From the NCBI GenBank assembly GCA_010014835.2, contig JAAAKB020254034.1, forward strand, positions 1 through 29,606: a stretch of 29,606 nucleotides of DNA, given 5' to 3'. The stretch's first letter is position 1. The number at the start of each line of letters is the position of its first letter. Below are positions 11,301 to 16,735 of this stretch, piece after piece. The DNA comes from Apostichopus leukothele. Lineage: Eukaryota; Echinodermata; Holothuroidea; Aspidochirotida; Stichopodidae. The notes beneath the pieces are model-generated. The model saw nothing but the letters and a program-made list of their open reading frames with translations. It did not search any database and was not told the origin of the DNA. The position numbers and the translations under genes are program-made.

Positions 11301-14300
11301 TTTACATTCAATGCGTGATCACTAGTTGCTATGCTCTGGTTATGAATAGTCCCTGCTGTTCACCAATCTGCTTTCTAAGCTTATGTTTCTACTGTTTGAC
11401 AGTACTATATGTATAAAGTATTATGTATAAAGTAACTTAAGATTTACAGAACAGCGTAGTGCAACAATAAACTTATGGTGTAGTGGCTCCGAGTGGTTTT
11501 CATGATATTTGGTTGTCATGGGATGCCGAACTGCTTACCTTGAGCTGAGCTTAAACTGTCGAGCTTTTTTCTTTTCCATTTCTTTTATTCTAAGTGCTTC
11601 CAATTCTGCCATTTCTTTCTTCTTCTCACCGATCGCTGTGGCTTGTCCGGCTCTGGCTATAAATTCGGGTGACTACGATGAAGTCAAAATTAATGAGATC
11701 AAAGCTAAATCATTCCATGAACTGTCAGTTTAGTTGGAACAAACCTTAGAAAAACTTCTCAACATTTATCCACTTTTACCATAGACAGTGCAAACATTTC
11801 AGACAGTGGAAAATGAAGTGGAAATGAACTAATTCTTTTATTAGCATACTACAGATGAGACTTCTTGCAAATCCTTTATTAGATATCTATCATTGGAATG
11901 TAAGAAATGTGTGAGGCTAGGCTCAACATGTTTACAAGTAAGGCCTTCTTAGGCTGAAAGATGTGCGTCTTCACCAAAAGGACACTCGACTTTTTGAAAC
12001 TTCACAAATCAGTTGCGTCAACAAAAATATTTGCAACTGATACATGTTGACATGTGGATCAATTGCTTTCCAAATAGTCGATTCTTCATTCATTTGCAAA
12101 CCATGAATTTAATTTGTTCTATGATATGATATACACAAAGCCAATTTCCAGGTGTGATGTACAGTAAATGCATCAACAAGGAAGATGCTTAAACCTCCAA
12201 AAAAAACCCATTAATTCAATGAATTTACAGGAAAAACGATGACCAACCTGTTCTCTGAGCATTCTCGAGATGATTTCAGCTGCATGGATGCACCAATGCT
12301 GTTCACCCTCAGAACTGGCAATGTATAGTATGAGTTTATCTAAGCCACTGGTATTCATACTCCATAGAACACCATCATGGATACTCACATCATCATCAGT
12401 TCTCTGAACAAGAGATAATGAATATTTAATCATTTAAATGGTTATTCATATTCCTGAGAACACCGTCATGGAGACTCACATTATTATCATCAGTTCTCTG
12501 AACAAGAGATAATGAATATTTAATCATTTTAATGGTTATTCATACTCCTGAGAACACCGTCATAGAGACTCACATCATCATCATCAGTTCTCTGAACAAG
12601 AAATAATGAATATTTAATCATTTAAATGGTTATTCATACTCCTGAGTACACCGTCATAGAGACTCACATCATCATCAGTTCTCTGAACAAGAGATAATGA
12701 ATATTTAATCATTTAAATGGTTATTCATACTCCTGACTAAAAACACCATCATGGAGACTCACATCATCGTCAGTTCTATGAACAAGATATACTGAATATT
12801 CAATCATTTAATGGTTATTCATACTTCAGAGAACAACATTGTGTATACTCATATCATCATCTCTGTTATGCAATAATCCACATCCCTACTCCCATATATC
12901 CATAGAAATGTTCTTGTATGTAAAAAACCACTAACTAGTCTGTCTGTGCCAAAGGTACAGTATTTTCTCATGCTTTCTCATGTTTAGCCATACTTAAGTA
13001 TTCCACTAAACCAATACACTGAATCTTGTCCATAAAACTAACCTCAACTTTCTGAACAAGGTTACACATCACCTTACAACTACCAATCACAGCCCCCCCT
13101 TATTTCCCTCTGTTTATGCTACATAAACAGACAATACTTTAAAGGTATCATTTGTAAATTACAACATCCTTCACACTGAAACATATCAAAATGGTCCTTT
13201 AAATACTGACCTGTTCACCCATCGGGTCAGCGGGAACATGTAAGATGTTCCTGATTAGGACCAGAATTCTCTCCATCAACAGGGTATCATCCTCTCTCCT
13301 CTTCTCCCAGGGCTAAGAAAGGGCAAAAAAATAAATGATTGAAACAAAAGAAAAATCAGGAGTGTAATAGGAGGAACAGTAAAGACATAACTCAGTTTCA
13401 GGTAATGATGGCAGTGATAATGATGGTACTGCTTGTAGTAATAATGTCAGTGAAGGTGATGCCAGTTTGGCTGTGATGGTGGTGGTAATTGTGATTCTAG
13501 TAGTAGTGATGGCATTGATGGTGATGCCCATGATGATGGTAATAGTCACAGTGATGATCAGAGTAATGGTAATTAGGACAATGGTATTGGTTGTGTTATA
13601 CTGGTAGTGAAGGTAACGCACATTTGATTGTGATGGTGATAATAATAGTGATGGAGATGACAGCAGTGATGATGGTAGCATTTGTGATAATGATTATAGT
13701 GGTAGTGAAAATGATGCCAGTTTGGCTGATAGTGTGGTAATTGTGATTCTAGTAGTGGTGAATAACTGGTGATGGTATTGATGGTGATTGATAGTGAGAG
13801 TGATGATGACGATGGTAGTGGTTGTGTCATACTGGCTGATTTAAGCTTGATTGGGATGGTGATAATACTGGAAATGACAGCAGTGATGATGGTAGCATTT
13901 GTGTTAACAATTATATTGGTAGTGGAGGTGATGCCAGATTGGTTGTGATGGTAGTGGTAATTGTGATTCTAGTAGTGATGGAATTAATGATGATGCCCAT
14001 GATGATAAAAATGAGTGATAATGACGATGGTAGTGGTTGTGGTAACAGTTACGCTAGTAGTGGAGGTGAAGCTAGTGGCAGTTATGGTGGTGAGGCTGAT
14101 GATGATAGTACTGGTGATGATGATAGTCACGGTAATAGTGATGATGATGATGAAAGTAGCAGTGATGATCCATCCAATCTATTCCACTTTCATTTCTTCC
14201 TTTACCTTTGACCTTTATGTACAGAATTTATCCTGTCAGAAGTTTCTCCAAGAAAAAAGAAGGGAAGGTTGGAGAAACAAAATACCTTTTCAAGCAGCCT

Positions 14301-15335
14301 CTTCAACCTGGATGCCAGACAAGCCATAAATTCTTCGTCTCCGAAGGCTTCCTTGTAAGACTGTTGGTGGGACAAGATTTCCAATGCATAGCTCTGATAC
14401 ACTTTGTCTCCTTTAGTCTCTGGCTTAGGAAAACACAGGTCAACTGGCTGAGTGAGGTTGACCATTAATCTGAAATGAAACATATTATTTTGTTTCATGA
14501 ATTCATACCAAAAAGAAGGGTAGCTGACATTTCAAATATGCACGACTTACAACAAGGTAATTAACAGGCTAAGTTAGATGAAAACTTCAATTCAGAATAT
14601 AATATCTAATATTCAAAGCCAAACAAAGCTTAACTTTGTTGACGAGTTATACAATCTTATAAGGTTAATTGTGAAGAGACTTTGCAGGTTCTGACAACTA
14701 CAATTTCCATGGCAGTTGAAGAAGATTATATGTCAAACTTCTTTTCATTTGTGAAAATTCATCAGAAAAGAAAATAACCGAAAAGAGGATTGCAGAGTTG
14801 TCATCGTCCTGTTAACCAATTTATTCTTCCTGCATTTTAAAGAATTTATTAAATCATCCTGGACTGCATAATTTAGAAATTTACCTGATACATGTCTCCA
14901 ACAGTTCCGTCTGTCTGTTATACTGAATCACTATCGGTATGAGGTCATTCTGAAGGATTTGTGCAGCACCCAACTGCCGGCGGATGTCACATGTATCATC
15001 TTCTCTTCGAAGATATCGGATTAAATCTTTCACGGTTTCTGCAAACAATGAATCAAAAGGTGGAATGAAAATATTATAAAGTGAAGGTCGTATTATGTAC
15101 TTTGATTAAATTAGTCAAAATAAAAGGGACTTTGTAAGAACATTACCTTTTCTCATATGACTAATAGTGTTACATTTCTCTGGCAGAGAAAACTTCTTTT
15201 TTTTAAAAAATAAACCAAACCTTTACCTAAACAGTAAGGTTCCTTCATATATTTATCTCCTTCACGGTAACCAAGGGCATTGCAAGCTGCCACCAACTCT
15301 GGGTTCATGGATAATGGGAGTACATCTGCTGCCAT
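2329..15335 (-). CDS. TIMELESS: TIMELESS (Timeout-type) replication fork protection protein, N-terminal 683 codons, 16 exons, runs off left edge
   Basis: Timeless pairs with Tipin at the replication fork, stabilises paused forks and supports checkpoint signalling in the nucleus. Seen: coding exons, in order, are 15335-15227, 15038-14885, 14469-14286, 13312-13211, 12403-12248, 11672-11539, 10907-10640, 9891-9779, 8245-8141, 7664-7482, 7067-6977, 6453-6420, 5785-5611, 4361-4281, 3249-3152 and 2388-2329. All junctions are GT/AG and the phases chain for 2047 nt (682 codons plus 1 nt) with no stop. Family landmarks recalled from human TIMELESS: the start region [80 protein letters not shown], a lysine/arginine-rich patch, and [14 protein letters not shown]. 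Human TIMELESS is about 1208 residues, so roughly the C-terminal 40% (including the PARP1-binding region) lies outside the window. The start has A at -3 and G at +4. It is the replication paralogue, not the insect clock Timeless, judged by motif similarity to the vertebrate protein. Confidence 0.95.
2389..3151 (-). other. TIMELESS: TIMELESS intron 15
   Basis: A+T-rich. Contains a short CATCTACT triplet repeat near 2599 and a run of ACCAATTGTAAAA-like motifs at 3049-3100. Nothing else recognised. Confidence 0.8.
3152..3249 (-). CDS. TIMELESS: TIMELESS coding exon 15
   Basis: Residues 630-663. Encodes [20 protein letters not shown] followed by [12 protein letters not shown], matching REVWPEGDVFGSQDISPEEE. 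The acceptor is catcttcag and the donor is GAATG|gtaggt. Confidence 0.93.
3250..4280 (-). other. TIMELESS: TIMELESS intron 14
   Basis: Holds the 29-bp minisatellite and its parent 70-bp duplication. The remainder has no recognised feature. Confidence 0.8.
3545..3724. repeat. 29-bp minisatellite, about 6 copies
   Basis: The unit TACCAAAATGGCAGGTAATGGCAGGTAAT recurs with starts at about 3566, 3595, 3624, 3653, 3682 and 3711. A shorter 20-base copy is at 3546. It sits at the end of a duplicated about 70-bp block (3415-3490 and 3490-3560) that shares CTGTACTATTTAATTACC, so the array seems to have grown from that duplicate. Confidence 0.9.
4281..4361 (-). CDS. TIMELESS: TIMELESS coding exon 14
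   Basis: Residues 603-630. Encodes [20 protein letters not shown] and ALLRAAR, parallel to human [27 protein letters not shown]. It is 81 nt, an exact multiple of three with 2-2 phase, so it could be skipped without a frameshift. The acceptor is tttgtag and the donor is GCGAG|gtgagt. Confidence 0.93.
4362..5610 (-). other. TIMELESS: TIMELESS intron 13
   Basis: No supported feature. The ORFs at 4523-4822 and 5272-5589 show no family resemblance and sit between well-supported exons. Confidence 0.75.
5611..5785 (-). CDS. TIMELESS: TIMELESS coding exon 13
   Basis: Residues 545-603. An acidic, variable linker leads to [17 protein letters not shown], nearly identical to the family motif VVPFDAASEVPVEEQR. 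The acceptor is attttccag and the donor is CAACG|gtgagc. Confidence 0.94.
5786..6419 (-). other. TIMELESS: TIMELESS intron 12
   Basis: Nothing recognised. A 70-codon plus-strand ORF at 6161-6373 is probably chance. Confidence 0.75.
6420..6453 (-). CDS. TIMELESS: TIMELESS coding exon 12, 34-nt micro-exon with basic patch
   Basis: Residues 534-545. With the next exon it encodes [14 protein letters not shown], at the place where human TIMELESS has a lysine/arginine run; it probably contributes a nuclear localisation signal (inference). The acceptor is tttatttcag and the donor is AAAA|gtaagt. Only the flanking phases (0 in, 1 out) and position identify so short an exon. Confidence 0.88.
6454..6976 (-). 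other. TIMELESS: TIMELESS intron 11
   Basis: A+T-rich, with nothing recognised beyond a short TTACAAAGTTTACAA-type repeat near 6858-6927. Confidence 0.75.
6977..7067 (-). CDS. TIMELESS: TIMELESS coding exon 11
   Basis: Residues 503-533. Encodes [20 protein letters not shown] followed by [10 protein letters not shown], matching SFLRDLVETTHLFLKMLERF and the LVVQ end in human. The acceptor is cttaaag and the donor is GTTCAG|gtaatc, phase 0. Confidence 0.94.
7068..7481 (-). other. TIMELESS: TIMELESS intron 10
   Basis: Contains the donor-proximal 37-bp duplication; otherwise nothing recognised. Confidence 0.8.
7413..7480. repeat. 37-bp direct duplication abutting the exon 10 splice donor
   Basis: GTCAAACRAAYTTATCTCTCGCTATGTTATA-like segments occur at 7413-7443 and 7450-7480, with two differences in 31. 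The right copy ends at the donor of TIMELESS exon 10 (GT at 7481-7480). The left copy has lost the GT. Confidence 0.88.
7482..7664 (-). CDS. TIMELESS: TIMELESS coding exon 10
   Basis: Residues 442-503. Encodes [36 protein letters not shown] and [10 protein letters not shown], close to the human ALKAYQELLATV and VRESSRIIKNNIFYVMEYRE. The donor is ACCAG|gtataa; the intron just past it is duplicated 37 bp further on. Confidence 0.94.
7665..8140 (-). other. TIMELESS: TIMELESS intron 9
   Basis: Nothing recognised. The 116-codon ORF 8019-7669 spans most of it but resembles no family and ends at the acceptor of exon 10. Confidence 0.75.
8141..8245 (-). CDS. TIMELESS: TIMELESS coding exon 9
   Basis: Residues 407-442. 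The split Ser completes [16 protein letters not shown]; the exon ends [15 protein letters not shown] across the next junction. Family counterpart: VSETLSVRTFHF and LTDRKEAASWARR. The donor is AGGAG|gtattt. Confidence 0.94.
8770..9052 (-). mobile_element. tRNA-derived SINE
   Basis: On the minus strand the head resembles a tRNA. The A box TGGCCAAGTGG (9037-9027) matches the consensus TRGYNNARNGG. The B box GGTTCGATACC (8970-8960) differs from GGTTCGANTCC at one base. The two boxes are 56 bases apart, within the usual RNA polymerase III range allowing for a long variable arm. A G+C-rich body (ACCCGACGTGCTAG, CCCTCGCGGGTTTCCCCC, GTCGCTTAAGCG) follows to about 8775. It lies in a TIMELESS intron in the sense orientation. 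Acceptor stem pairing is poor, so it is not a functional tRNA gene. Confidence 0.75.
9205..9545. repeat. Degenerate element rich in TTTGACCT blocks
   Basis: Two segments share a layout: TACTTTGACCTTTGGTGACC..AATGACCTTTG (9282-9318) and GACTTTGACCTCTGTGAC..GTAACCTTTGACCTC (9415-9451). Each is preceded by TATGAAGTTTAT or similar (9259, 9359). This looks like a dispersed repeat, not a control region. Confidence 0.4.
9779..9891 (-). CDS. TIMELESS: TIMELESS coding exon 8
   Basis: Residues 370-407. Encodes [20 protein letters not shown] followed by RFFMEFNR, matching the YYMWALAFFMAFNR block of the family. The acceptor is tttctag and the donor is GTAAG|gtgagg. Confidence 0.94.
9892..10639 (-). other. 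TIMELESS: TIMELESS intron 7
   Basis: Nothing recognised apart from a TACCATATAGGTATACGTACCATGGGTACCATATA palindrome-like cluster at about 10190-10225. Confidence 0.75.
10640..10907 (-). CDS. TIMELESS: TIMELESS coding exon 7
   Basis: Residues 280-369, the largest exon seen (268 nt). It begins by completing Arg, then [20 protein letters not shown], and ends with [20 protein letters not shown] before the donor GTGAAG|gtagga. Both segments are hallmark Timeless motifs. The middle ([12 protein letters not shown]) is basic and less conserved. Confidence 0.95.
10908..11538 (-). other. TIMELESS: TIMELESS intron 6
   Basis: Short (TA)n tract at 10970-10981 and a GTATAAAGTATTATGTATAAAGTA duplication near 11410-11433. 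No gene seen. Confidence 0.75.
11539..11672 (-). CDS. TIMELESS: TIMELESS coding exon 6
   Basis: Residues 236-280 (last split). The acceptor at catcgtag was chosen over one 14 bases inside because only it keeps phase 0 and gives [10 protein letters not shown], matching the family's NPEQLAGVGQ. The remainder is a charged helix ([20 protein letters not shown]) that precedes the SRFGG motif. The donor is CTCAAG|gtaagc. Confidence 0.9.
11673..12247 (-). other. TIMELESS: TIMELESS intron 5
   Basis: Nothing recognised. The plus-strand ORF 11509-11733 is a shadow of exon 6 in the opposite direction. Confidence 0.75.
12248..12403 (-). CDS. TIMELESS: TIMELESS coding exon 5, template of the adjacent tandem array
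   Basis: 52 codons, residues 184-235, phase 0. Encodes [20 protein letters not shown], then [17 protein letters not shown] and ending SRMLREQ; human has the parallel DDDASAHDQLLWAIHLSGLD. The acceptor is cttgttcag and the donor is GAACAG|gttggt. The first 50-60 bases of this exon and the intron just upstream are repeated several times between 12430 and 12870. An internal GTGAGT at the Val-Ser codons resembles a splice donor. Confidence 0.93.
12350..12870. repeat. 91-94 bp tandem array derived from TIMELESS exon 5 and its acceptor
   Basis: The unit contains (minus strand) intron sequence aatgattaaatattcatta, the acceptor cttgttcag and about 55-60 bases of exon 5 starting AGAACTGATGATGAT. The real exon is the left-most copy. 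Acceptor AGs recur at 12404, 12498, 12592 and 12683, with a mutated copy near 12777 and a degenerate sixth near 12850. The spacing is 94, 94, 91 and 94. The copies are about 90% alike by eye. Confidence 0.93.
12404..13210 (-). other. TIMELESS: TIMELESS intron 4
   Basis: The exon-proximal 460 bases are the exon 5-derived tandem array; the remaining 340 bases hold nothing recognised. The copies put several extra acceptor-like sites upstream of the true acceptor. Confidence 0.85.
13211..13312 (-). CDS. TIMELESS: TIMELESS coding exon 4
   Basis: 34 whole codons, residues 150-183, phase 0 at both ends. Encodes [20 protein letters not shown], matching the conserved [16 protein letters not shown] block of the family. 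The acceptor is tttcttag and the donor is GAACAG|gtcagt. Confidence 0.94.
13313..14285 (-). other. TIMELESS: TIMELESS intron 3
   Basis: About four fifths is the GAT/GGT array. On the transcribed strand this is ATC/ACC-rich. Confidence 0.85.
13402..14172. repeat. GAT/GGT-rich degenerate microsatellite with about 220-255 bp higher-order unit
   Basis: About 770 bases almost entirely of GATGGT, GATAAT and GTAGTG trinucleotide variants. The marker GATGCCAGTTTGG (or GATGCCAGATTGG) recurs at 13458, 13713 and 13930, each followed by a common block containing GGTAATTGTGATTCTAGTAGT. The long ORFs predicted across it on both strands are repeat artefacts. It sits in the intron between TIMELESS exons 3 and 4. 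Confidence 0.9.
14286..14469 (-). CDS. TIMELESS: TIMELESS coding exon 3
   Basis: Residues 88-149. It joins the previous exon through a split Arg codon to give [10 protein letters not shown], then [20 protein letters not shown] and [11 protein letters not shown], ending LLEK in phase 0 at GAAAAG|gtattt. The human counterpart has the same RLMVNLTQP and AYKEAF landmarks. Confidence 0.94.
14470..14884 (-). other. TIMELESS: TIMELESS intron 2
   Basis: A+T-rich; nothing recognised. Confidence 0.8.
14885..15038 (-). CDS. TIMELESS: TIMELESS coding exon 2
   Basis: Residues 37-88 (both ends split). The acceptor is tttgcag and the donor is ATCAG|gtaaa. It encodes [20 protein letters not shown] followed by [14 protein letters not shown], among the best conserved segments of the Timeless N-terminal domain. 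It was missing from simple ATG-started ORF calls because it has no suitable start. Confidence 0.94.
15227..15335 (-). CDS. TIMELESS: TIMELESS coding exon 1 (start codon)
   Basis: Encodes residues 1-36 plus the first base of codon 37. The ATG is at 15335-15333 in a good context (A at -3, G at +4). The peptide contains [20 protein letters not shown], which matches the family's extreme N-terminus. The donor reads TTAG|gtaaag. Reading on past the donor loses similarity at once, which supports the splice. Confidence 0.93.
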
Positions 15336-15363
15336 GTTGAATTAATAAGTATTATCACCACAG
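15336..15363 (-). other. TIMELESS: TIMELESS 5'UTR segment with upstream splice acceptor
   Basis: A clean acceptor (ctttacag) lies 28 bases before the ATG on the minus strand, with no in-frame start between. This suggests the start codon sits in the second exon and the leader begins in a non-coding exon upstream. The matching donor candidate is GAG|gtatgt at 16267-16262. Confidence 0.55.
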
Positions 15364-16266
15364 CTGTAAAGAAAGATTTCATTCTAATGGTTAAAGCAGG
15401 AAAATGTAATAACTTGAAAATTCAGTAAAAGAATGATTTACTGAACTTCTGACTATAGGTAAGCTTTAAGAATGACGGGATCTGTATAATGCAAACAAAA
15501 ATTAGTGGCAAGTTCATTGCAGATATTAGCCTAAGAAATATTTTGACTAGAGACCTGAAACCTCCTAGGAATATCAAATTAGGCCTAGCCTAAGTTTTGT
15601 TTGCTAACCATATGTACAAGTATTTCAATCACTGAAACTGTAATTTATACCATTCAAATTTGACAATGTTATTCTCTAGTTGTATTGGCAGAAAGTGCAT
15701 ATTCCAAAATATGACTGCACTAAATAGCATGTGGTATTCTAAGAGCAATAAAGAGCTCAAGTTATTGGCTACTTTGTCTGACTGGATCAAATTATGTCCT
15801 CTATTGTTTGTCATTTTGTGGAATATTGATTAGTTGTGTAAGCATTTAATGTTCCATTCATCATTTCAATTACAAGAAATAGTGTGTCAGTTTCTTGTCT
15901 CACCTGTGACATTGAATTTGGTTGATTTTTTTAGGCTTTTGACTAGGCCTACTGGTCAGCAACTTTGGCAATTTGTAAGTCGAAAATTCTGGTCTTACTG
16001 AGCTTGTGTGTTTGTTTCCTCTAAATTAACGGAGTTTCATAGAATTTCAGGAAATGTTATTCTGATTCTTTATAGCCTTAACCTGTAACTACCAGTGTTC
16101 AAACTGTAACTTGTTCACTCAGCAATTGAATACAAACACACTTTCAATACTGCAGTCACTATCCTTCGGTTAGGTTTCTTGGCTAACAATAGGCCTACAT
16201 GAGCCTAACGGAGTAACGGTGGGTTTAGCCCCAATACTGTTAATACTGACATTACTGTATACATAC
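15364..16266 (-). other. TIMELESS: Probable TIMELESS 5'UTR intron
   Basis: Inferred from the acceptor at 15364-15365 and donor candidate at 16265-16266. Contains several TAGGCCTA-like motifs (15573, 15945, 16192) of unknown meaning. No coding sequence seen. Confidence 0.5.
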
Positions 16267-16475
16267 CTCAAATGTATCACACTTTTAACTCCAAGTTTTC
16301 CAGCTCTAACAATACCCACTCGGCAAGAACCTGGCCAACAGCTAGCCCTATTAAATTGGGTCGTTATCTTCTAATTTTCAGCGAGGTCTATGCGGAATTT
16401 TCCACAATGGGCTAGCATTAAATCTAAATTCGGTTTCGTCGGGTATTTAAGCTAGCCTAGTTTCGCGAACTAAAC
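16267..16475 (-). other. TIMELESS: Putative non-coding first exon of TIMELESS
   Basis: The minus strand has a strong donor (TTTGAG|gtatgtat, exon end 16267) that is compatible with the acceptor at 15364. The upstream limit is a guess, set just inside the E2F-like motif at 16476-16483. No coding potential is claimed. Confidence 0.35.
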
Positions 16476-16684
16476 TTTCCCGCAAAAAGTCAAATCACAC
16501 AAAAAGGACGGCGCTATTTGTCAATATCCCAGTTCAAAGCGCGACGTAGGCCAAGTTTCATGTGGTTTTATACGTACCGTGTATATGTTAGAAACTCAAA
16601 TATTAGCTGCCTAGGATAACGCTACGAAGCAGCTGTCAAGTTTCTTCTCGTTCTAACACCGTCAAATCCAACATCAGATCCACT
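16268..16684. promoter_or_regulatory. Divergent promoter region between TIMELESS and SEC11A
   Basis: The two start codons are 1.35 kb apart, on opposite strands. The stretch nearest SEC11A is richer in CpG than the flanking introns (for example TTTCGCGAAC at 16461-16470, AAAGCGCGACG near 16536). It contains TTTCCCGC at 16476-16483, a match to the E2F consensus TTTSSCGC. No TATA box is placed with confidence. A shared promoter is inference from geometry and composition. Confidence 0.6.
16476..16483. promoter_or_regulatory. E2F-like site TTTCCCGC
   Basis: Exact match to the E2F consensus TTTSSCGC, with a second CpG-bearing variant (TTTCGCGA) 15 bases away at 16461-16468. DNA-replication genes are classic E2F targets, which would suit TIMELESS. 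A single 8-mer can occur by chance; its position in the divergent promoter raises the odds. Confidence 0.45.
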
Positions 16685-16735
16685 ATGGCGTCGTTTGACT
16701 TCCTGGATGAAGTCAGACGAATGAATAAGCGTCAG
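16685..16735 (+). CDS. SEC11A: SEC11A exon 1
   Basis: 17 codons from the ATG to the cytosolic N-terminal tail ending NKRQ; donor CGTCAG|gtatac, phase 0. Too short for an ORF search but nearly identical to the vertebrate N-terminus. Confidence 0.95.

Noticed and set aside
11653-11660. Alternative acceptor for TIMELESS exon 6 at tttatag
   Set aside because: It breaks the phase from exon 5 unless a poor donor (TTG|gtcatc) is used. The acceptor at 11673 keeps phase 0 and adds the conserved [10 protein letters not shown].
13313-14329. Several overlapping ORFs on both strands rich in Thr/Ile, Ser/His, Val/Met or Asp/Ser
   Set aside because: All are translations of the GAT/GGT repeat in a TIMELESS intron. 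Low complexity, with no start or splice support.
14202-14498. 98-codon ORF read as a separate small protein
   Set aside because: It is TIMELESS exon 3 read through its acceptor and donor; only the central part is coding.
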